From an uncultured Clostridia bacterium (GTDB taxonomy: Bacteria; Bacillota; Clostridia; TANB77; CAG-508), in the NCBI GenBank assembly GCA_944392945.1, contig CALXYJ010000001.1, forward strand, positions 124,001 to 188,000: DNA of 64,000 nucleotides, read 5' to 3'. A program made the position numbers and the translations under genes. This document shows positions 26,348 through 35,598 of this stretch, piece after piece. Below the pieces are notes generated by a model. It ran no database searches. It saw only the letters and a program-made list of their open reading frames with translations, and had not been told where the DNA came from. The stretch's first letter is position 1. Each line of letters begins with the position of its first letter.

Positions 26348-27232
26348 ATGGTGAAAAAAAAGGAAGTAGAACAAAATAGAAATATAGATTCAAAAGATAA
26401 TGGGGGACAAGATAAAAGTAATCGAATAATTTTTATTTATAGAATAGTAGTATCAATAATTATGATAATTAGTATAATATTAGTATATATTTTAAATCAT
26501 TATGGAGAAAGTAAGGAAGTTGATGCTATGTTTAATTCTAATTCTATTTCTGTTGGAAATTCGTATAATTCTAATGGTATTGTTGACGAAACACTTATAT
26601 CAAATACAACAGCAGATACAAATACTAATGATGATGGAATTCACATAACTTCGGAAGAAAATTTGAAAAAACTTAATGATTGGAAATTAATGTTGGTAAA
26701 TTATGAAAATACAATGCCAGAAGATTATATTCCACCATTAAGTAATATTGAAGATGATAGGCAATTTGATTCTAGAGCAGCGGATAGTTTAATACAAATG
26801 ATGTTGGATATGAATTCAGATGGTATAAATCATATATGGGCTCAATCAACATATAGAGATCCAAATAAACAAGGACATTTAATAGAAGAAAGTATACAAG
26901 AATATTTAGAAGAGGGAAAAACACAGGAAGAAGCAGAGGCACTAACTTTAAGATCAATAGGTGAACCATACAAAAGTGAGCATAATATTGGTTTGGCGGT
27001 AGATTTTAATGATGTAAATTATGCTTTTGAAAGTGAACCTGCCTTTTCATGGCTAATGGAAAATGCAGAAAAGTATGGTTTTATATTAAGATATCCTGCC
27101 GATAAAGAAGATATAACAAAAATAAAATATGAACCTTGGCATTGGAGGTATGTAGGACCAGAATATGCAAAAGAAATTAATAATTTAGGAATGTGTTTAG
27201 AAGAATACATAGAATATTTAAAAAATAATTAG
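26348..27232 (+). CDS. VanY-type D-Ala-D-Ala carboxypeptidase (M15B)
   Basis: A single membrane helix (about residues 26-47) anchors an extracytoplasmic M15B peptidase domain (about 110-290). Zinc ligands are visible in SEHNIGLAVDFND (His and Asp) and in PWHWRYVG. The general-base Glu is in EPWHW. The enzyme trims the terminal D-Ala from peptidoglycan stems. A Ser/Asn/Thr-rich segment links anchor and domain. Possible starts are GTG 26342, ATG 26348 and GTG 26351; AGGTGAG overlaps the galE stop, and I chose the ATG. There are no VanR/S or VanH/A genes nearby, so ordinary wall remodelling is more likely than vancomycin resistance. Confidence 0.87.
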   Translation: MVKKKEVEQNRNIDSKDNGGQDKSNRIIFIYRIVVSIIMIISIILVYILNHYGESKEVDAMFNSNSISVGNSYNSNGIVDETLISNTTADTNTNDDGIHITSEENLKKLNDWKLMLVNYENTMPEDYIPPLSNIEDDRQFDSRAADSLIQMMLDMNSDGINHIWAQSTYRDPNKQGHLIEESIQEYLEEGKTQEEAEALTLRSIGEPYKSEHNIGLAVDFNDVNYAFESEPAFSWLMENAEKYGFILRYPADKEDITKIKYEPWHWRYVGPEYAKEINNLGMCLEEYIEYLKNN

Positions 27233-27283
27233 AGATTATAAATAAGTCATAAAAAATCATAAAAAATCATAAAAAAAATATTA

Positions 27284-27326
27284 TATAAGGAGTTTAGTTT
27301 TTTTAAATTAAACTTCTTTTTTATAT
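27284..27326 (+). terminator. Imperfect hairpin with T run after VanY
   Basis: GGAGTTTAGTT pairs with AATTAAACTTCT with G-T wobbles, followed by TTTTTT. Three copies of a TCATAAAAAA unit lie just upstream (27247-27278). A TGGTACAAT element at 27417-27425 may be the -10 of the ABC transporter operon. Confidence 0.55.
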
Positions 27327-27460
27327 AGTAAGAAATAAAGTTAAACACTAGGTTTTTTAACTTTATTAAGAATGTAAAACAAAATTAAATTAGTACTAGA
27401 TATAATTTTATTTTTATGGTACAATAACAAATGTGCTAAAAAAGGAAAGGAGAAATAGAG

Positions 27461-29212
27461 ATGATTAAAGAACTAGCAAAATACATCAAACAGTACAAAA
27501 AATACGCAATTTTAACACCATTTATGGTAGTGTTAGAAATTGTAATGGAAGTAGTAATACCATATCTAATGGCAAGAATTATCGATGTAGGAATTCAAAA
27601 TAATGATTTGAACTATATTATTAGAATAGGAATTATGTTAATAATTTCTGCTATTATGTCTTTAATATTTGGTGTACTTTCAGGAAGATTTGCAGCTGTA
27701 GCGTCTTCTGGATTTGCTAAAAATTTAAGACAAGGAATGTTTTATAATATTCAAAATTATTCTTTTACAAATATAGATAAATTTTCTACATCAAGCTTAG
27801 TAACAAGATTAACAACAGACGTAACAAATGTTCAAAATGCTTTTCAAATGATCATAAGAGCATTAGTAAGAGGACCTGTAATGATAGTATTTGCTTTAAT
27901 TATGGCTTTTTCTATTAACAAAGAACTATCATTGGTATATGTTGCAACAATGATACCTCTTGCAATATTATTAGCTTTTATTTCTATAAAAGCACATCCA
28001 TATTTTGAAAAAGTATTTAAGAAATATGATGAATTAAATCGTGTTGTTGGAGAAAACTTAAATGCAATTAGAGTTGTAAAATCATTTGCAACAGAAGAGT
28101 TTGAAGAGAAAAAAATTGGGGACGTTAATTCATTAGTATATGAGTTATTTAAGAAAGCTGAAAAAATAGTAATATTTAATAGCCCACTTATGCAAATTGC
28201 AATATATGGTTGTATATTGTTATTATCATGGCTTGGAGCAAAGGCAATTGTAACAGGAGGAATGCAAACAGGACAATTATCAAGTTTAATTACATATGCT
28301 TGGCAGATATTATCAAGCTTAATGATGCTTTCTATGGTATTAGTTATGATAATAATTGCACAGTCTTCAGCAGAAAGAATTGTTGAAGTTCTAACAGAAG
28401 AACCAACAATTAAAAACAAAGAAAAAACAATAAAAGAAATAAAAGATGGAAGTATAGAATTTATAGATGTAGACTTTCAATATGATGATGCAAAAGCAAA
28501 CGAGATGCTTCCTCTAGAAGATATTAATTTAAAAATCAATTCAGGTGAAATAATTGGTATTATTGGAGGAACCGGAAGTTCAAAAACATCTTTAGTAAAT
28601 TTAATTCCAAGATTATATGATGTAAAATCTGGCTTCGTAAAAGTTGGAGGAGTAGATGTTAGAGATTATGATTTAGAGTCTTTAAGAAACGGAGTAGCCA
28701 TGGTTTTACAAAAAAATGTATTGTTCTCTGGAACAATAGCAGAAAACTTAAGATGGGGTAATGAAGATGCTACAGACGAAGAATTAGTAAGAGCTTGTAA
28801 ATTAGCTCAAGCAGATAGTTTTATACAAGAATTACCAGATAAATATCAAACAGTTCTAGATCAAGGGGGAACAAATGTATCTGGTGGTCAAAAACAAAGA
28901 ATTTGTATTGCAAGAGCATTACTTAAAAAACCAAAAATATTAATTCTAGATGATTCTACAAGTGCTGTAGATACAAAAACAGATGCACTTATAAGAAAAG
29001 CATTTAGAGAAGAGATACCAGACACAACAAAAATAATAATTGCACAAAGAATAAGTTCAATAATTGATGCAGATAAAATAATAGTTATGGATAATGGTAG
29101 AATAGATGGAATAGGAACATCTGACGAATTATTAAAAACTAATAAGATATATCAAGAAGTATATGAATCACAAATGGGAGGAGATGATGCTAATAATGAA
29201 AAACAAGACTAA
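27461..29212 (+). CDS. Heterodimeric ABC exporter, subunit A (degenerate site)
   Basis: This 583-residue half-transporter has six membrane helices (about 15-300) and a C-terminal ATPase domain. Walker A is GGTGSSKTS, signature VSGGQKQR and Walker B ILILDDSTSAVD. After the Walker B Asp comes Asp instead of the catalytic Glu, and the switch His is replaced by Gln (IIAQRISS). This is the degenerate-site half of heterodimers such as TM287 or BmrC. Together with the next protein it should form one multidrug- or lipid-type exporter. AAAGGAGA precedes the ATG. The next coding sequence starts before this one ends, indicating coupled synthesis. Confidence 0.9.
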   Translation: MIKELAKYIKQYKKYAILTPFMVVLEIVMEVVIPYLMARIIDVGIQNNDLNYIIRIGIMLIISAIMSLIFGVLSGRFAAVASSGFAKNLRQGMFYNIQNYSFTNIDKFSTSSLVTRLTTDVTNVQNAFQMIIRALVRGPVMIVFALIMAFSINKELSLVYVATMIPLAILLAFISIKAHPYFEKVFKKYDELNRVVGENLNAIRVVKSFATEEFEEKKIGDVNSLVYELFKKAEKIVIFNSPLMQIAIYGCILLLSWLGAKAIVTGGMQTGQLSSLITYAWQILSSLMMLSMVLVMIIIAQSSAERIVEVLTEEPTIKNKEKTIKEIKDGSIEFIDVDFQYDDAKANEMLPLEDINLKINSGEIIGIIGGTGSSKTSLVNLIPRLYDVKSGFVKVGGVDVRDYDLESLRNGVAMVLQKNVLFSGTIAENLRWGNEDATDEELVRACKLAQADSFIQELPDKYQTVLDQGGTNVSGGQKQRICIARALLKKPKILILDDSTSAVDTKTDALIRKAFREEIPDTTKIIIAQRISSIIDADKIIVMDNGRIDGIGTSDELLKTNKIYQEVYESQMGGDDANNEKQD

Positions 29213-31055
29213 AAAAACAAATACATTAAAAAGATTACTAAAATATGCATTAAGCGACTATAAAGCCCAATTTGTAATAGTAATAATTAGTATAATAATA
29301 AGTGCAGCAGCAAGTGTTGTTGGAATACAATTTATTCAGACATTAATAGATGAATATATTACACCACTTATTGGCAATCAAAACCCAAACTATACATCAT
29401 TGTTACAAGCGATATTAATGATGGGAATGGTTTACCTTATAGGTATTATTGGTACATATATATATAATAGATTAATGATTAATATAACACAAGGAACATT
29501 ACAAAAAATAAGGAAAGAAATGTTTGAACATATGCAAAGATTACCAATTGGATATTTTGATAGTCATAGCCATGGTGAAACAATGAGTACATATACAAAT
29601 GATGTTGACACATTAAGGCAAGCATTAAGTCAAAGTATACCACAAGTATTTTCTGCAATAGTTTCTATGGTATCTGTGTTAGTAGGAATGATTGTAACTA
29701 ATATTTATTTAACTATAATTGTATTAATAATGGTAGCAATTATGGCAATTGTTTCTAGATTTTTTGCTAAAAATAGTTCAAAGTACTTTATAGGTCAACA
29801 AGAAAGCATTGGTAAAGTTGATGGATACATAGAAGAAATGATGAATGGTCAAAAAGTCGTAAAAGTATTCTGCTATGAGGAAAGATCTAAAGAAAGATTT
29901 GATAAATTAAATGAAGAATTATTCCAAAGTAGTAAAAAAGCTAATTCTTATGCAAATACGCTAATGCCATGTATTATGAATATTGGAAATATTGGATATG
30001 TTTTAGTAGCAGTTGTAGGTGGAGTATTTGCTGTTAATGGATTATTAACAGTAGGTAGCATAGCAGCATTTTTACAATATATAAAAGCATTTACAAACCC
30101 ACTTGCACAAGTTTCACAACAATTAAACTTTGTTGCTATGGCACTTGCTGGTGCTGAAAGAATATTTAAATTAATAGATGAAAAAGCAGAAGAAGATAAT
30201 GGATATGTAACATTGGTAAATGCAAAAGAAGTAGATGGAAAGATAGTAGAATCAGAAGAAAGAACAGGATTATGGGCATGGAAACATCCGCATGGTAATG
30301 GAACAGTTACATATACTAAATTATGTGGAAATGTAGAATTTGAAAATGTTACTTTTGGATATGTACCAAATAAAGTAATATTACATGATATAAGTTTAGT
30401 AGCAAAAGAAGGCCAAAAAGTTTCATTTGTTGGACCTACAGGTGCAGGGAAAACAACTATTACAAACTTAATAAATCGTTTTTATGATATTCAAGAAGGT
30501 AAAATCAGATATGATGGAATTAATATAAACAAAATGAAAAAAGATGATTTAAGAAGATCACTTGGAATGGTTTTACAAGATACACATCTATTTACTGGAA
30601 CTATAAAAGATAATATTAAATATGGTAAAATGGATGCAACAGATGAGGAAGTAATTGCAGCAGCAAAGCTTGCAAATGCAGATAGATTTATAAGACATTT
30701 ACCACATGCATATGATACAATGATCTCTGGTGATGGAGAAGGTTTATCACAAGGTCAAAGGCAACTTCTTGCAATAGCAAGAGCTGCTTTGTATAATCCA
30801 CCAGTATTAATATTAGATGAAGCAACAAGCTCTATAGACACGCGTACAGAAAAAATAGTTCAAGATGGTATGGATAAACTTATGAAAGGTAGAACAGTTT
30901 TTGTTATAGCACATAGACTTTCTACAATCAAAAATTCAGACTTAATAATGGTATTAGATCATGGAAACATTATAGAAAGAGGAAACCATGACGAATTATT
31001 AGCAAAAAAAGGAATGTACTATGGATTATATACAGGTGCAATCGAAATAGAATAA
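29187..31055 (+). CDS. Heterodimeric ABC exporter, subunit B (catalytic site)
   Basis: This ~622-residue half-transporter has six membrane helices (about 20-315) and an ATPase domain with Walker A GPTGAGKTT, signature LSQGQRQL, Walker B LILDEATSSID with the catalytic Glu, and switch His in VIAHRLST. It is thus the complementary half to the preceding protein. A ~50-residue insertion between the membrane and ATPase parts (about 340-390, ending WAWKHPHGNG) is also seen in Clostridia relatives. The frame is open from 29163, but GGGAGGAG at 29176-29183 points to ATG 29187 (or 29184). The gene overlaps subunit A by 26 bases. A hairpin with T run closes the operon. Confidence 0.9.
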   Translation: MLIMKNKTKKTNTLKRLLKYALSDYKAQFVIVIISIIISAAASVVGIQFIQTLIDEYITPLIGNQNPNYTSLLQAILMMGMVYLIGIIGTYIYNRLMINITQGTLQKIRKEMFEHMQRLPIGYFDSHSHGETMSTYTNDVDTLRQALSQSIPQVFSAIVSMVSVLVGMIVTNIYLTIIVLIMVAIMAIVSRFFAKNSSKYFIGQQESIGKVDGYIEEMMNGQKVVKVFCYEERSKERFDKLNEELFQSSKKANSYANTLMPCIMNIGNIGYVLVAVVGGVFAVNGLLTVGSIAAFLQYIKAFTNPLAQVSQQLNFVAMALAGAERIFKLIDEKAEEDNGYVTLVNAKEVDGKIVESEERTGLWAWKHPHGNGTVTYTKLCGNVEFENVTFGYVPNKVILHDISLVAKEGQKVSFVGPTGAGKTTITNLINRFYDIQEGKIRYDGININKMKKDDLRRSLGMVLQDTHLFTGTIKDNIKYGKMDATDEEVIAAAKLANADRFIRHLPHAYDTMISGDGEGLSQGQRQLLAIARAALYNPPVLILDEATSSIDTRTEKIVQDGMDKLMKGRTVFVIAHRLSTIKNSDLIMVLDHGNIIERGNHDELLAKKGMYYGLYTGAIEIE

Positions 31056-31060
31056 AAATG

Positions 31061-31097
31061 ATGAACTTTAGGGATGTTCCTTAAAGTTCATTTTTTC
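31061..31097 (+). terminator. Palindromic repeat, copy 2, acting as terminator
   Basis: ATGAACTTTA and TAAAGTTCAT flank GGGATGTTCCT; the inner bases also pair. Six T follow directly (31092-31097). The core 31063-31089 is the reverse complement of the repeat at 13708-13734 with one difference. Confidence 0.8.
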
Positions 31098-31137
31098 TGA
31101 AACACTTAAAAACAAGCATTTACATAGAATTATCTGA

Positions 31138-31166
31138 TTGACAAATAAACTTTATTAGGCTATTAT
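31138..31166 (+). promoter_or_regulatory. Promoter of the Asp23 gene
   Basis: A perfect TTGACA (31138-31143) is 17 bases from TATTAT (31161-31166), 55 bases before the start codon. Confidence 0.65.
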
Positions 31167-31221
31167 ATAAATAGAGATAATGGAAATAATCTATATAAAG
31201 TAAAAATATAAGGAGGTAATT

Positions 31222-31608
31222 ATGATGGATGAAGAAAAAAATTTAGAACAAGAAATTAATGTAGCAAATGAGGTTGTTGCAACAATTGCTGGAATGGCAG
31301 TTGCTAAGGTTGATGGTGTTGCAAAAATGGCAGGAGGATTTACAGAAGGACTTAAAGCAATAGGTGGAAAGAAACAAATGTCAAGAGGAATTAAAGTAGA
31401 AGCAGATGGAGACAATGTAAAAATAGAAATAAATATTATAGTAAGATATGGTGTTAATATTAGAGAAGTTGGTAAGAACATCCAAAATATAGTTAAAGAA
31501 GAAGTAGAAAATATGACTGGAAATAAAGTAGAAAGAGTAGTTGTAAATGTACAAGGTGTAAAAGTTGATGAAGATGGAGAAGATAAAATAGATAATATGG
31601 AGGAATAA
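31222..31608 (+). CDS. Asp23/Gls24 family envelope stress protein
   Basis: The 128-residue protein has the Asp23 core: VANEVVATIAGMAVAKVDGV, AGGFTEGLKAIGGKK, a KVEADGDNVKIEINIIVRYG strand pair, and a helix followed by VERVVVNVQGVKV. Asp23 proteins are abundant, membrane-associated through a partner protein, and linked to alkaline and envelope stress; the biochemical role is not settled. The Asp/Glu-rich tail and 128-residue length are normal. TAAGGAGG precedes the ATG, and the promoter upstream has a perfect -35. The next gene encodes a DUF308 membrane protein five bases later, possibly a membrane partner. Confidence 0.9.
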   Translation: MMDEEKNLEQEINVANEVVATIAGMAVAKVDGVAKMAGGFTEGLKAIGGKKQMSRGIKVEADGDNVKIEINIIVRYGVNIREVGKNIQNIVKEEVENMTGNKVERVVVNVQGVKVDEDGEDKIDNMEE

Positions 31609-31612
31609 TATT

Positions 31613-32155
31613 ATGGATCCAATAAAAGATTTGCTAAAAAAATCTGGTATGTCTAATATATTGGTATCAATAATTTTTGGACTATTTGGAGTAATATTAT
31701 GTGTTTTTCATGAAGGTGCTGTAGAAGTAATTTCATGTTTAATAGGATTATTATTTTTAATAATAGGAGTTTCGAGATTAGTTAATTATATAAAAGGAAG
31801 AGGTAGAGGCGAATATTTAAATTTTGACTTGTTCTGTGGCTTACTTGCAACTTTAATTGGTATAATTGCAATAGTATATACAGATGCAATAGGTGCAATT
31901 TTAAGAATAATAGTTGGAACATGGATTATATATAGTGGAATAACAAGAGTATATTTATCATTAAAGATAAAAGAATTTAATTCTTCAATATGGATATTTA
32001 GTTTAATATTATCGATTTTGATGATTATATTTGGTATTTATATTTTACTAAATAGTGGAGCAATTATTACATTAATTGGTTCATTAATGATTGCATATGC
32101 AATAATAGATATAATAGAAAGTATAATTTTTATAAGGAAAATAAAAAAATTTTAA
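31613..32155 (+). CDS. DUF308 (HdeD-like) membrane protein
   Basis: The 180-residue protein is almost wholly hydrophobic, with six predicted helices in three pairs and short loops. Repeated patterns such as LFGVILCVFHEGAVEVISCL, LIGIIAIVYTDAIGAILRII and IFGIYILLNSGAIITLIGSL mark the threefold helix-pair repeat of the DUF308/HdeD family. The function is unknown; E. coli HdeD is linked to acid resistance. It follows the Asp23 gene with overlap-like spacing, so the two form an operon. Asp23-type proteins need a membrane anchor, and this protein is a candidate by context only. Confidence 0.8.
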   Translation: MDPIKDLLKKSGMSNILVSIIFGLFGVILCVFHEGAVEVISCLIGLLFLIIGVSRLVNYIKGRGRGEYLNFDLFCGLLATLIGIIAIVYTDAIGAILRIIVGTWIIYSGITRVYLSLKIKEFNSSIWIFSLILSILMIIFGIYILLNSGAIITLIGSLMIAYAIIDIIESIIFIRKIKKF

Positions 32156-32174
32156 TAAAAATGATCTCTAAAGC

Positions 32175-32207
32175 AAAAAAATCGCTAAACAAATTAGCGA
32201 TTTTTTT
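32175..32207 (+). terminator. Intrinsic terminator after the DUF308 gene
   Basis: AAATCGCTAA pairs with TTAGCGATTT around a short loop, extended by A and T runs to 14 bp, with seven T at the end. Confidence 0.88.
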
Positions 32208-32338
32208 ATGAATATTATTTTTTTATAGAAACAAAAAGAACATAAAGAGAAAAAAGTAGGAAAACTTAGAAATAAGTGCCATATAGGCTTTTTGAAAATA
32301 AAAATTAATTTACAAACAAAACACAATTAGGGAATAAT

Positions 32339-32367
32339 TTGGAAATAATTTATCAGTAAAATATAAC
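32339..32367 (+). promoter_or_regulatory. Promoter of the alarmone synthetase gene
   Basis: TTGGAA and TATAAC lie 17 bases apart, about 30 bases ahead of the AAAGGAG ribosome binding site at 32383-32388. Confidence 0.45.
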
Positions 32368-32434
32368 CATACTAAATAAAGAAAGGAGTGACGATAAATT
32401 AGAAAATAGTATTATTAATTCACAAAATAAAGTT

Positions 32435-33040
32435 TTGCAAAACGAAAAATTAGTAGTAAAAAGTGACATTTATGAAAAATTAATGTCAATATACTCGCTT
32501 AGCATAGAAGAAATTAAAAAAATTATTGAAGATATGGAGGTGAAGTACAAGGAAATAAATCTTATAGATCATGTTAAATATAGAATAAAAAGCCCCAAAA
32601 GTATAATAAATAAAATGAAAAAGAAAAATTATGATTTAAATTATAATGAGCTTATAGAAAAGGTAAATGATATTGCTGGTATACGAATTATTTGCCCCTT
32701 TCAAGAAAACGTATACATAGTAAGAGAACTTTTATTAGAAAATCATAAAATACGAGTATTGGATGAGAAAGATTATATACAAAATCCTAAAAAAAGCGGA
32801 TATTCAAGTTTGCACTTAATAGTTGAAGTGCCTGTTGAAACCGACATGGGAAAAGTATATGTAAAAGCCGAAATACAAATTAGAACAATGGCAATGGACT
32901 TTTGGGCAAGTCTAGAACATGAATTAAAATATAAAAATAATAATATTACTAAGTCAGCTTCCAAAAAACTAATGAAAGCTGCAAAAATAATAAGAAAGCT
33001 AGATTATGAAATGTCAGTACTAGCAAATGAAATACGTTAA
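32435..33040 (+). CDS. Small alarmone synthetase (RelQ/RelP-like)
   Basis: The protein carries only the (p)ppGpp synthetase domain: the HVKYRIKSPKSIINKM basic stretch for ATP, DIAGIRIICPF, the KKSGYSSLHLIVEVP G-loop with the stacking Tyr, and EIQIRTMAMDFWASLEHEL. There is no hydrolase, TGS or ACT domain, so it makes the stringent alarmone without degrading it. The first canonical start in this frame is TTG 32435, which has no ribosome binding site. AAAGGAG at 32383-32388 instead points to codon 32399, which is TTA followed by GAA; a TTG there would be a perfect start. Either a non-canonical start is used or the start codon has mutated. Confidence 0.85.
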   Translation: MQNEKLVVKSDIYEKLMSIYSLSIEEIKKIIEDMEVKYKEINLIDHVKYRIKSPKSIINKMKKKNYDLNYNELIEKVNDIAGIRIICPFQENVYIVRELLLENHKIRVLDEKDYIQNPKKSGYSSLHLIVEVPVETDMGKVYVKAEIQIRTMAMDFWASLEHELKYKNNNITKSASKKLMKAAKIIRKLDYEMSVLANEIR

Positions 33041-33062
33041 ATTCCCCTTTTATTAATAGATT

Positions 33063-33088
33063 AAAGCTACCCTATGGGTAGCTTTTTT
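33063..33088 (+). terminator. Intrinsic terminator
   Basis: AAAGCTACCC (33063-33072) and GGGTAGCTTT (33076-33085) form a 10-bp stem with a TAT loop and end in six T. Confidence 0.9.
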
Positions 33089-33246
33089 GATAGGAATTTT
33101 TTCTCAAGGAGAAAAATCTGTACAAGTTAATTATAATTTTTATCAGTATTTTTATATAAACCATTTGTTTTTTATTAAATAATATAGTAATATTGTATAG
33201 TGTGTGATAAAATACAAAAAAATTCAAAAGAGAAGGAGTGTAAAAT

Positions 33247-35586
33247 TTGGACAAGGAAGAATTGAATGGATTAACAGATAAACAAGTAGAAAAAAGAATA
33301 GAAAATGGAAAAGTAAATAAAGTAGAAGATGACAAAACTAGGACCAATTGGGAGATTATAAGAGATAATGTTTGCACATTATTCAACTTATTTAATTTAC
33401 TAATAGCAATAGCATTAATAGCAGTAAAGGCATATACTAATTTAGCATATATGCTAATAATCTTAGTAAATATTGTAATTGGAATCGTTCAAGAAATACA
33501 TGCCAGAAATTTAGTACAAAAATTATCAGTATTAAAAGTATCTAAAGCAACAGTTGTAAGAAATGGAAAAGAAAAAGAAATAAATATCGATGAAATAGTA
33601 TTAGATGATGTAATAATTTTAGATGCTGGTAAACAAATATGTGCGGATTCTGTGGTATTAGATGGAGAAATAGAGGTAAACGAATCTTTACTTACAGGAG
33701 AATCAGACACAATATTAAAACAAAAAGGAGATAAATTATTATCTGGAAGCTATGTAGTTAGTGGTAAATGTTATACAAAAGTAGAAAAAGTTGGAAAAGA
33801 GAATTTTGCTGCACAAATTACTAGCGAAACTAAAAAATATAAAAGAGCAGAATCAGAACTTGTAAACTCAATGAAAAAAGTTACAAACTTTACAAGTTTT
33901 GTAATAATACCAGTAGGAATTATTTTATTTGTACAAGCATATTTCTTTAGAAATGTAGATATAACAAATTCTGTTGTTTCTACAGCAGCAGCATTATTAG
34001 GAATGTTGCCAAAAGGACTTATGCTTCTTATAACAATATCTTTGGCAACAGGAGTAATAAAACTTGCAAAAAAGAGGGTACTAGTTCAAGATTTATATAG
34101 TGTAGAAACTTTAGCACATATAGATACTCTATGTTTGGATAAAACAGGAACAATTACAGAAGGAAAGATGAAAGTAGATAATGTAAAAATTTATAATGAA
34201 AAAGATTTACCATATCCAATGAAAACATTAATGACCGCTTTTGTAAACGAAATGACAGATAATAATGCTACTTTTATGGCACTTAAAGACTATTATAAAG
34301 GTGATGATAAATTTGAAGTAGTAGACAGAATGGCATTTTCATCAGAAAGAAAATGGAGTTCTATTAGCTTTAAAGATGTTGGATCAATTGTGTTAGGAGC
34401 ACCAGAAAGATTAATAGAAAAAAGTGATATGAAGATGCCAGAAGAGATTGTTTCTGCACAAAAGTCTGGAAAAAGAATGTTATTTGTAGGATATTCAAAA
34501 GAAATTGTAAATGATGAAAAATTGCCTAAATTAGAAATAATAGCAGCAGTTACATTAGATGATCCATTAAGAAAAAATGCAAAAGAGATGTTAGGCTTCT
34601 TTAAAACACAAGCAGTAGATATAAAAATAATTTCAGGGGATAATCCTTTAACTGTATCAAGTATTGCTAAAAAAGCTGGATTAGAATCATATGATTCATA
34701 TATAGATTTATCAACAATAAGTTCAGATGATGAAATTCCAGGTTTAGTAGATAAATACAGTGTGTTTGCAAGAGTTATGCCACATCAAAAAAGTTTAATA
34801 GTAAAAGCACTTCAAGAAAAAGGTCATTCAGTTGCTATGACTGGTGATGGAGTTAATGATGTGGTAGCATTAAAACAAGCAGATTGTAGTATAACATTAC
34901 CAGAAGCTTCAGACGTGGCAAGACAAGTTTCACAAATTGTATTATTAAATTCAGATTTTAGTGTACTTAAAGATGTATTAATGGAAGGAAGAAGAGTTGT
35001 AAATAATATAACAAATGTTGCCAGAATATTCTTTATAAAAACAATATATTCAATGTTATTATCATTATTCAATATAGTAACAAATACAGCGTTTCCATTT
35101 ATACCAATACAGATAACATTAATAGATTTAGTAATAGAGGGATATACATCATTCTTCTTATCATTCTTAGAAAATTCAAAACCATTACAAGGAACTTTCT
35201 TAAGAACAGTTATAAGAAATGCCATGCCATATGCTTTAACAATAATTATTAGTATAATTTTATTAACATTTTCTAGAGAAGGTTTAGGATTACGAGTAGA
35301 AGAAGCAGAAACTTTAATGTATTTAATTATTGGAGGAGTAAGTATTTTTGCAGTTATTGATGCATGTAGACCATTTAATAGAATAAGTACGTTTTTATGT
35401 ACAACAACAGCAATTGGTTTCTTCTTTGCAGTAATTTTATTTAAGAACATATTACATTTAAGTGGAATAAACGAACATGGTATAATTATATTAGTATCAG
35501 GTTTGATTTTGGCATATATAGTAGTTACAGGTTTAAAATATTTAATTAATAATTTAAGCCAAGATTTAGAAAAAGCAACCAAATAA
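33247..35586 (+). CDS. Cation-translocating P-type ATPase
   Basis: This 779-residue membrane pump has the actuator motif LLTGESDT, the phosphorylation site CLDKTGTITEGKM (Asp near 300) and the hinge AMTGDGVNDVVALKQADC. Two helices precede the actuator domain, two follow it, and six come after the catalytic domains. There is no heavy-metal CPC motif or N-terminal metal-binding domain. The helix-4 motif, PEGL in Ca2+ pumps, reads PKGL here, so a Lys stands in the ion site and the transported ion is uncertain. It resembles the streptococcal Exp7-like group. The start is TTG with AGAAGGAG upstream. The YdcF-like gene follows 12 bases later. Confidence 0.88.
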   Translation: MDKEELNGLTDKQVEKRIENGKVNKVEDDKTRTNWEIIRDNVCTLFNLFNLLIAIALIAVKAYTNLAYMLIILVNIVIGIVQEIHARNLVQKLSVLKVSKATVVRNGKEKEINIDEIVLDDVIILDAGKQICADSVVLDGEIEVNESLLTGESDTILKQKGDKLLSGSYVVSGKCYTKVEKVGKENFAAQITSETKKYKRAESELVNSMKKVTNFTSFVIIPVGIILFVQAYFFRNVDITNSVVSTAAALLGMLPKGLMLLITISLATGVIKLAKKRVLVQDLYSVETLAHIDTLCLDKTGTITEGKMKVDNVKIYNEKDLPYPMKTLMTAFVNEMTDNNATFMALKDYYKGDDKFEVVDRMAFSSERKWSSISFKDVGSIVLGAPERLIEKSDMKMPEEIVSAQKSGKRMLFVGYSKEIVNDEKLPKLEIIAAVTLDDPLRKNAKEMLGFFKTQAVDIKIISGDNPLTVSSIAKKAGLESYDSYIDLSTISSDDEIPGLVDKYSVFARVMPHQKSLIVKALQEKGHSVAMTGDGVNDVVALKQADCSITLPEASDVARQVSQIVLLNSDFSVLKDVLMEGRRVVNNITNVARIFFIKTIYSMLLSLFNIVTNTAFPFIPIQITLIDLVIEGYTSFFLSFLENSKPLQGTFLRTVIRNAMPYALTIIISIILLTFSREGLGLRVEEAETLMYLIIGGVSIFAVIDACRPFNRISTFLCTTTAIGFFFAVILFKNILHLSGINEHGIIILVSGLILAYIVVTGLKYLINNLSQDLEKATK

Positions 35587-35598
35587 TAGGAGATAATA

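Noticed and set aside
26348..27232. Vancomycin resistance locus
   Set aside because: VanY-type peptidases are common wall enzymes, and no vanA, vanH, vanX or two-component genes lie nearby.
27241..27280. Tandem repeat TCATAAAAAA as a regulatory array
   Set aside because: Only about three units are present in an A-rich stretch just before a terminator; chance or slippage is enough to explain it.
27844..28419. 191-residue minus-strand ORF
   Set aside because: It is antisense to the ABC exporter gene, with no motif or ribosome site.
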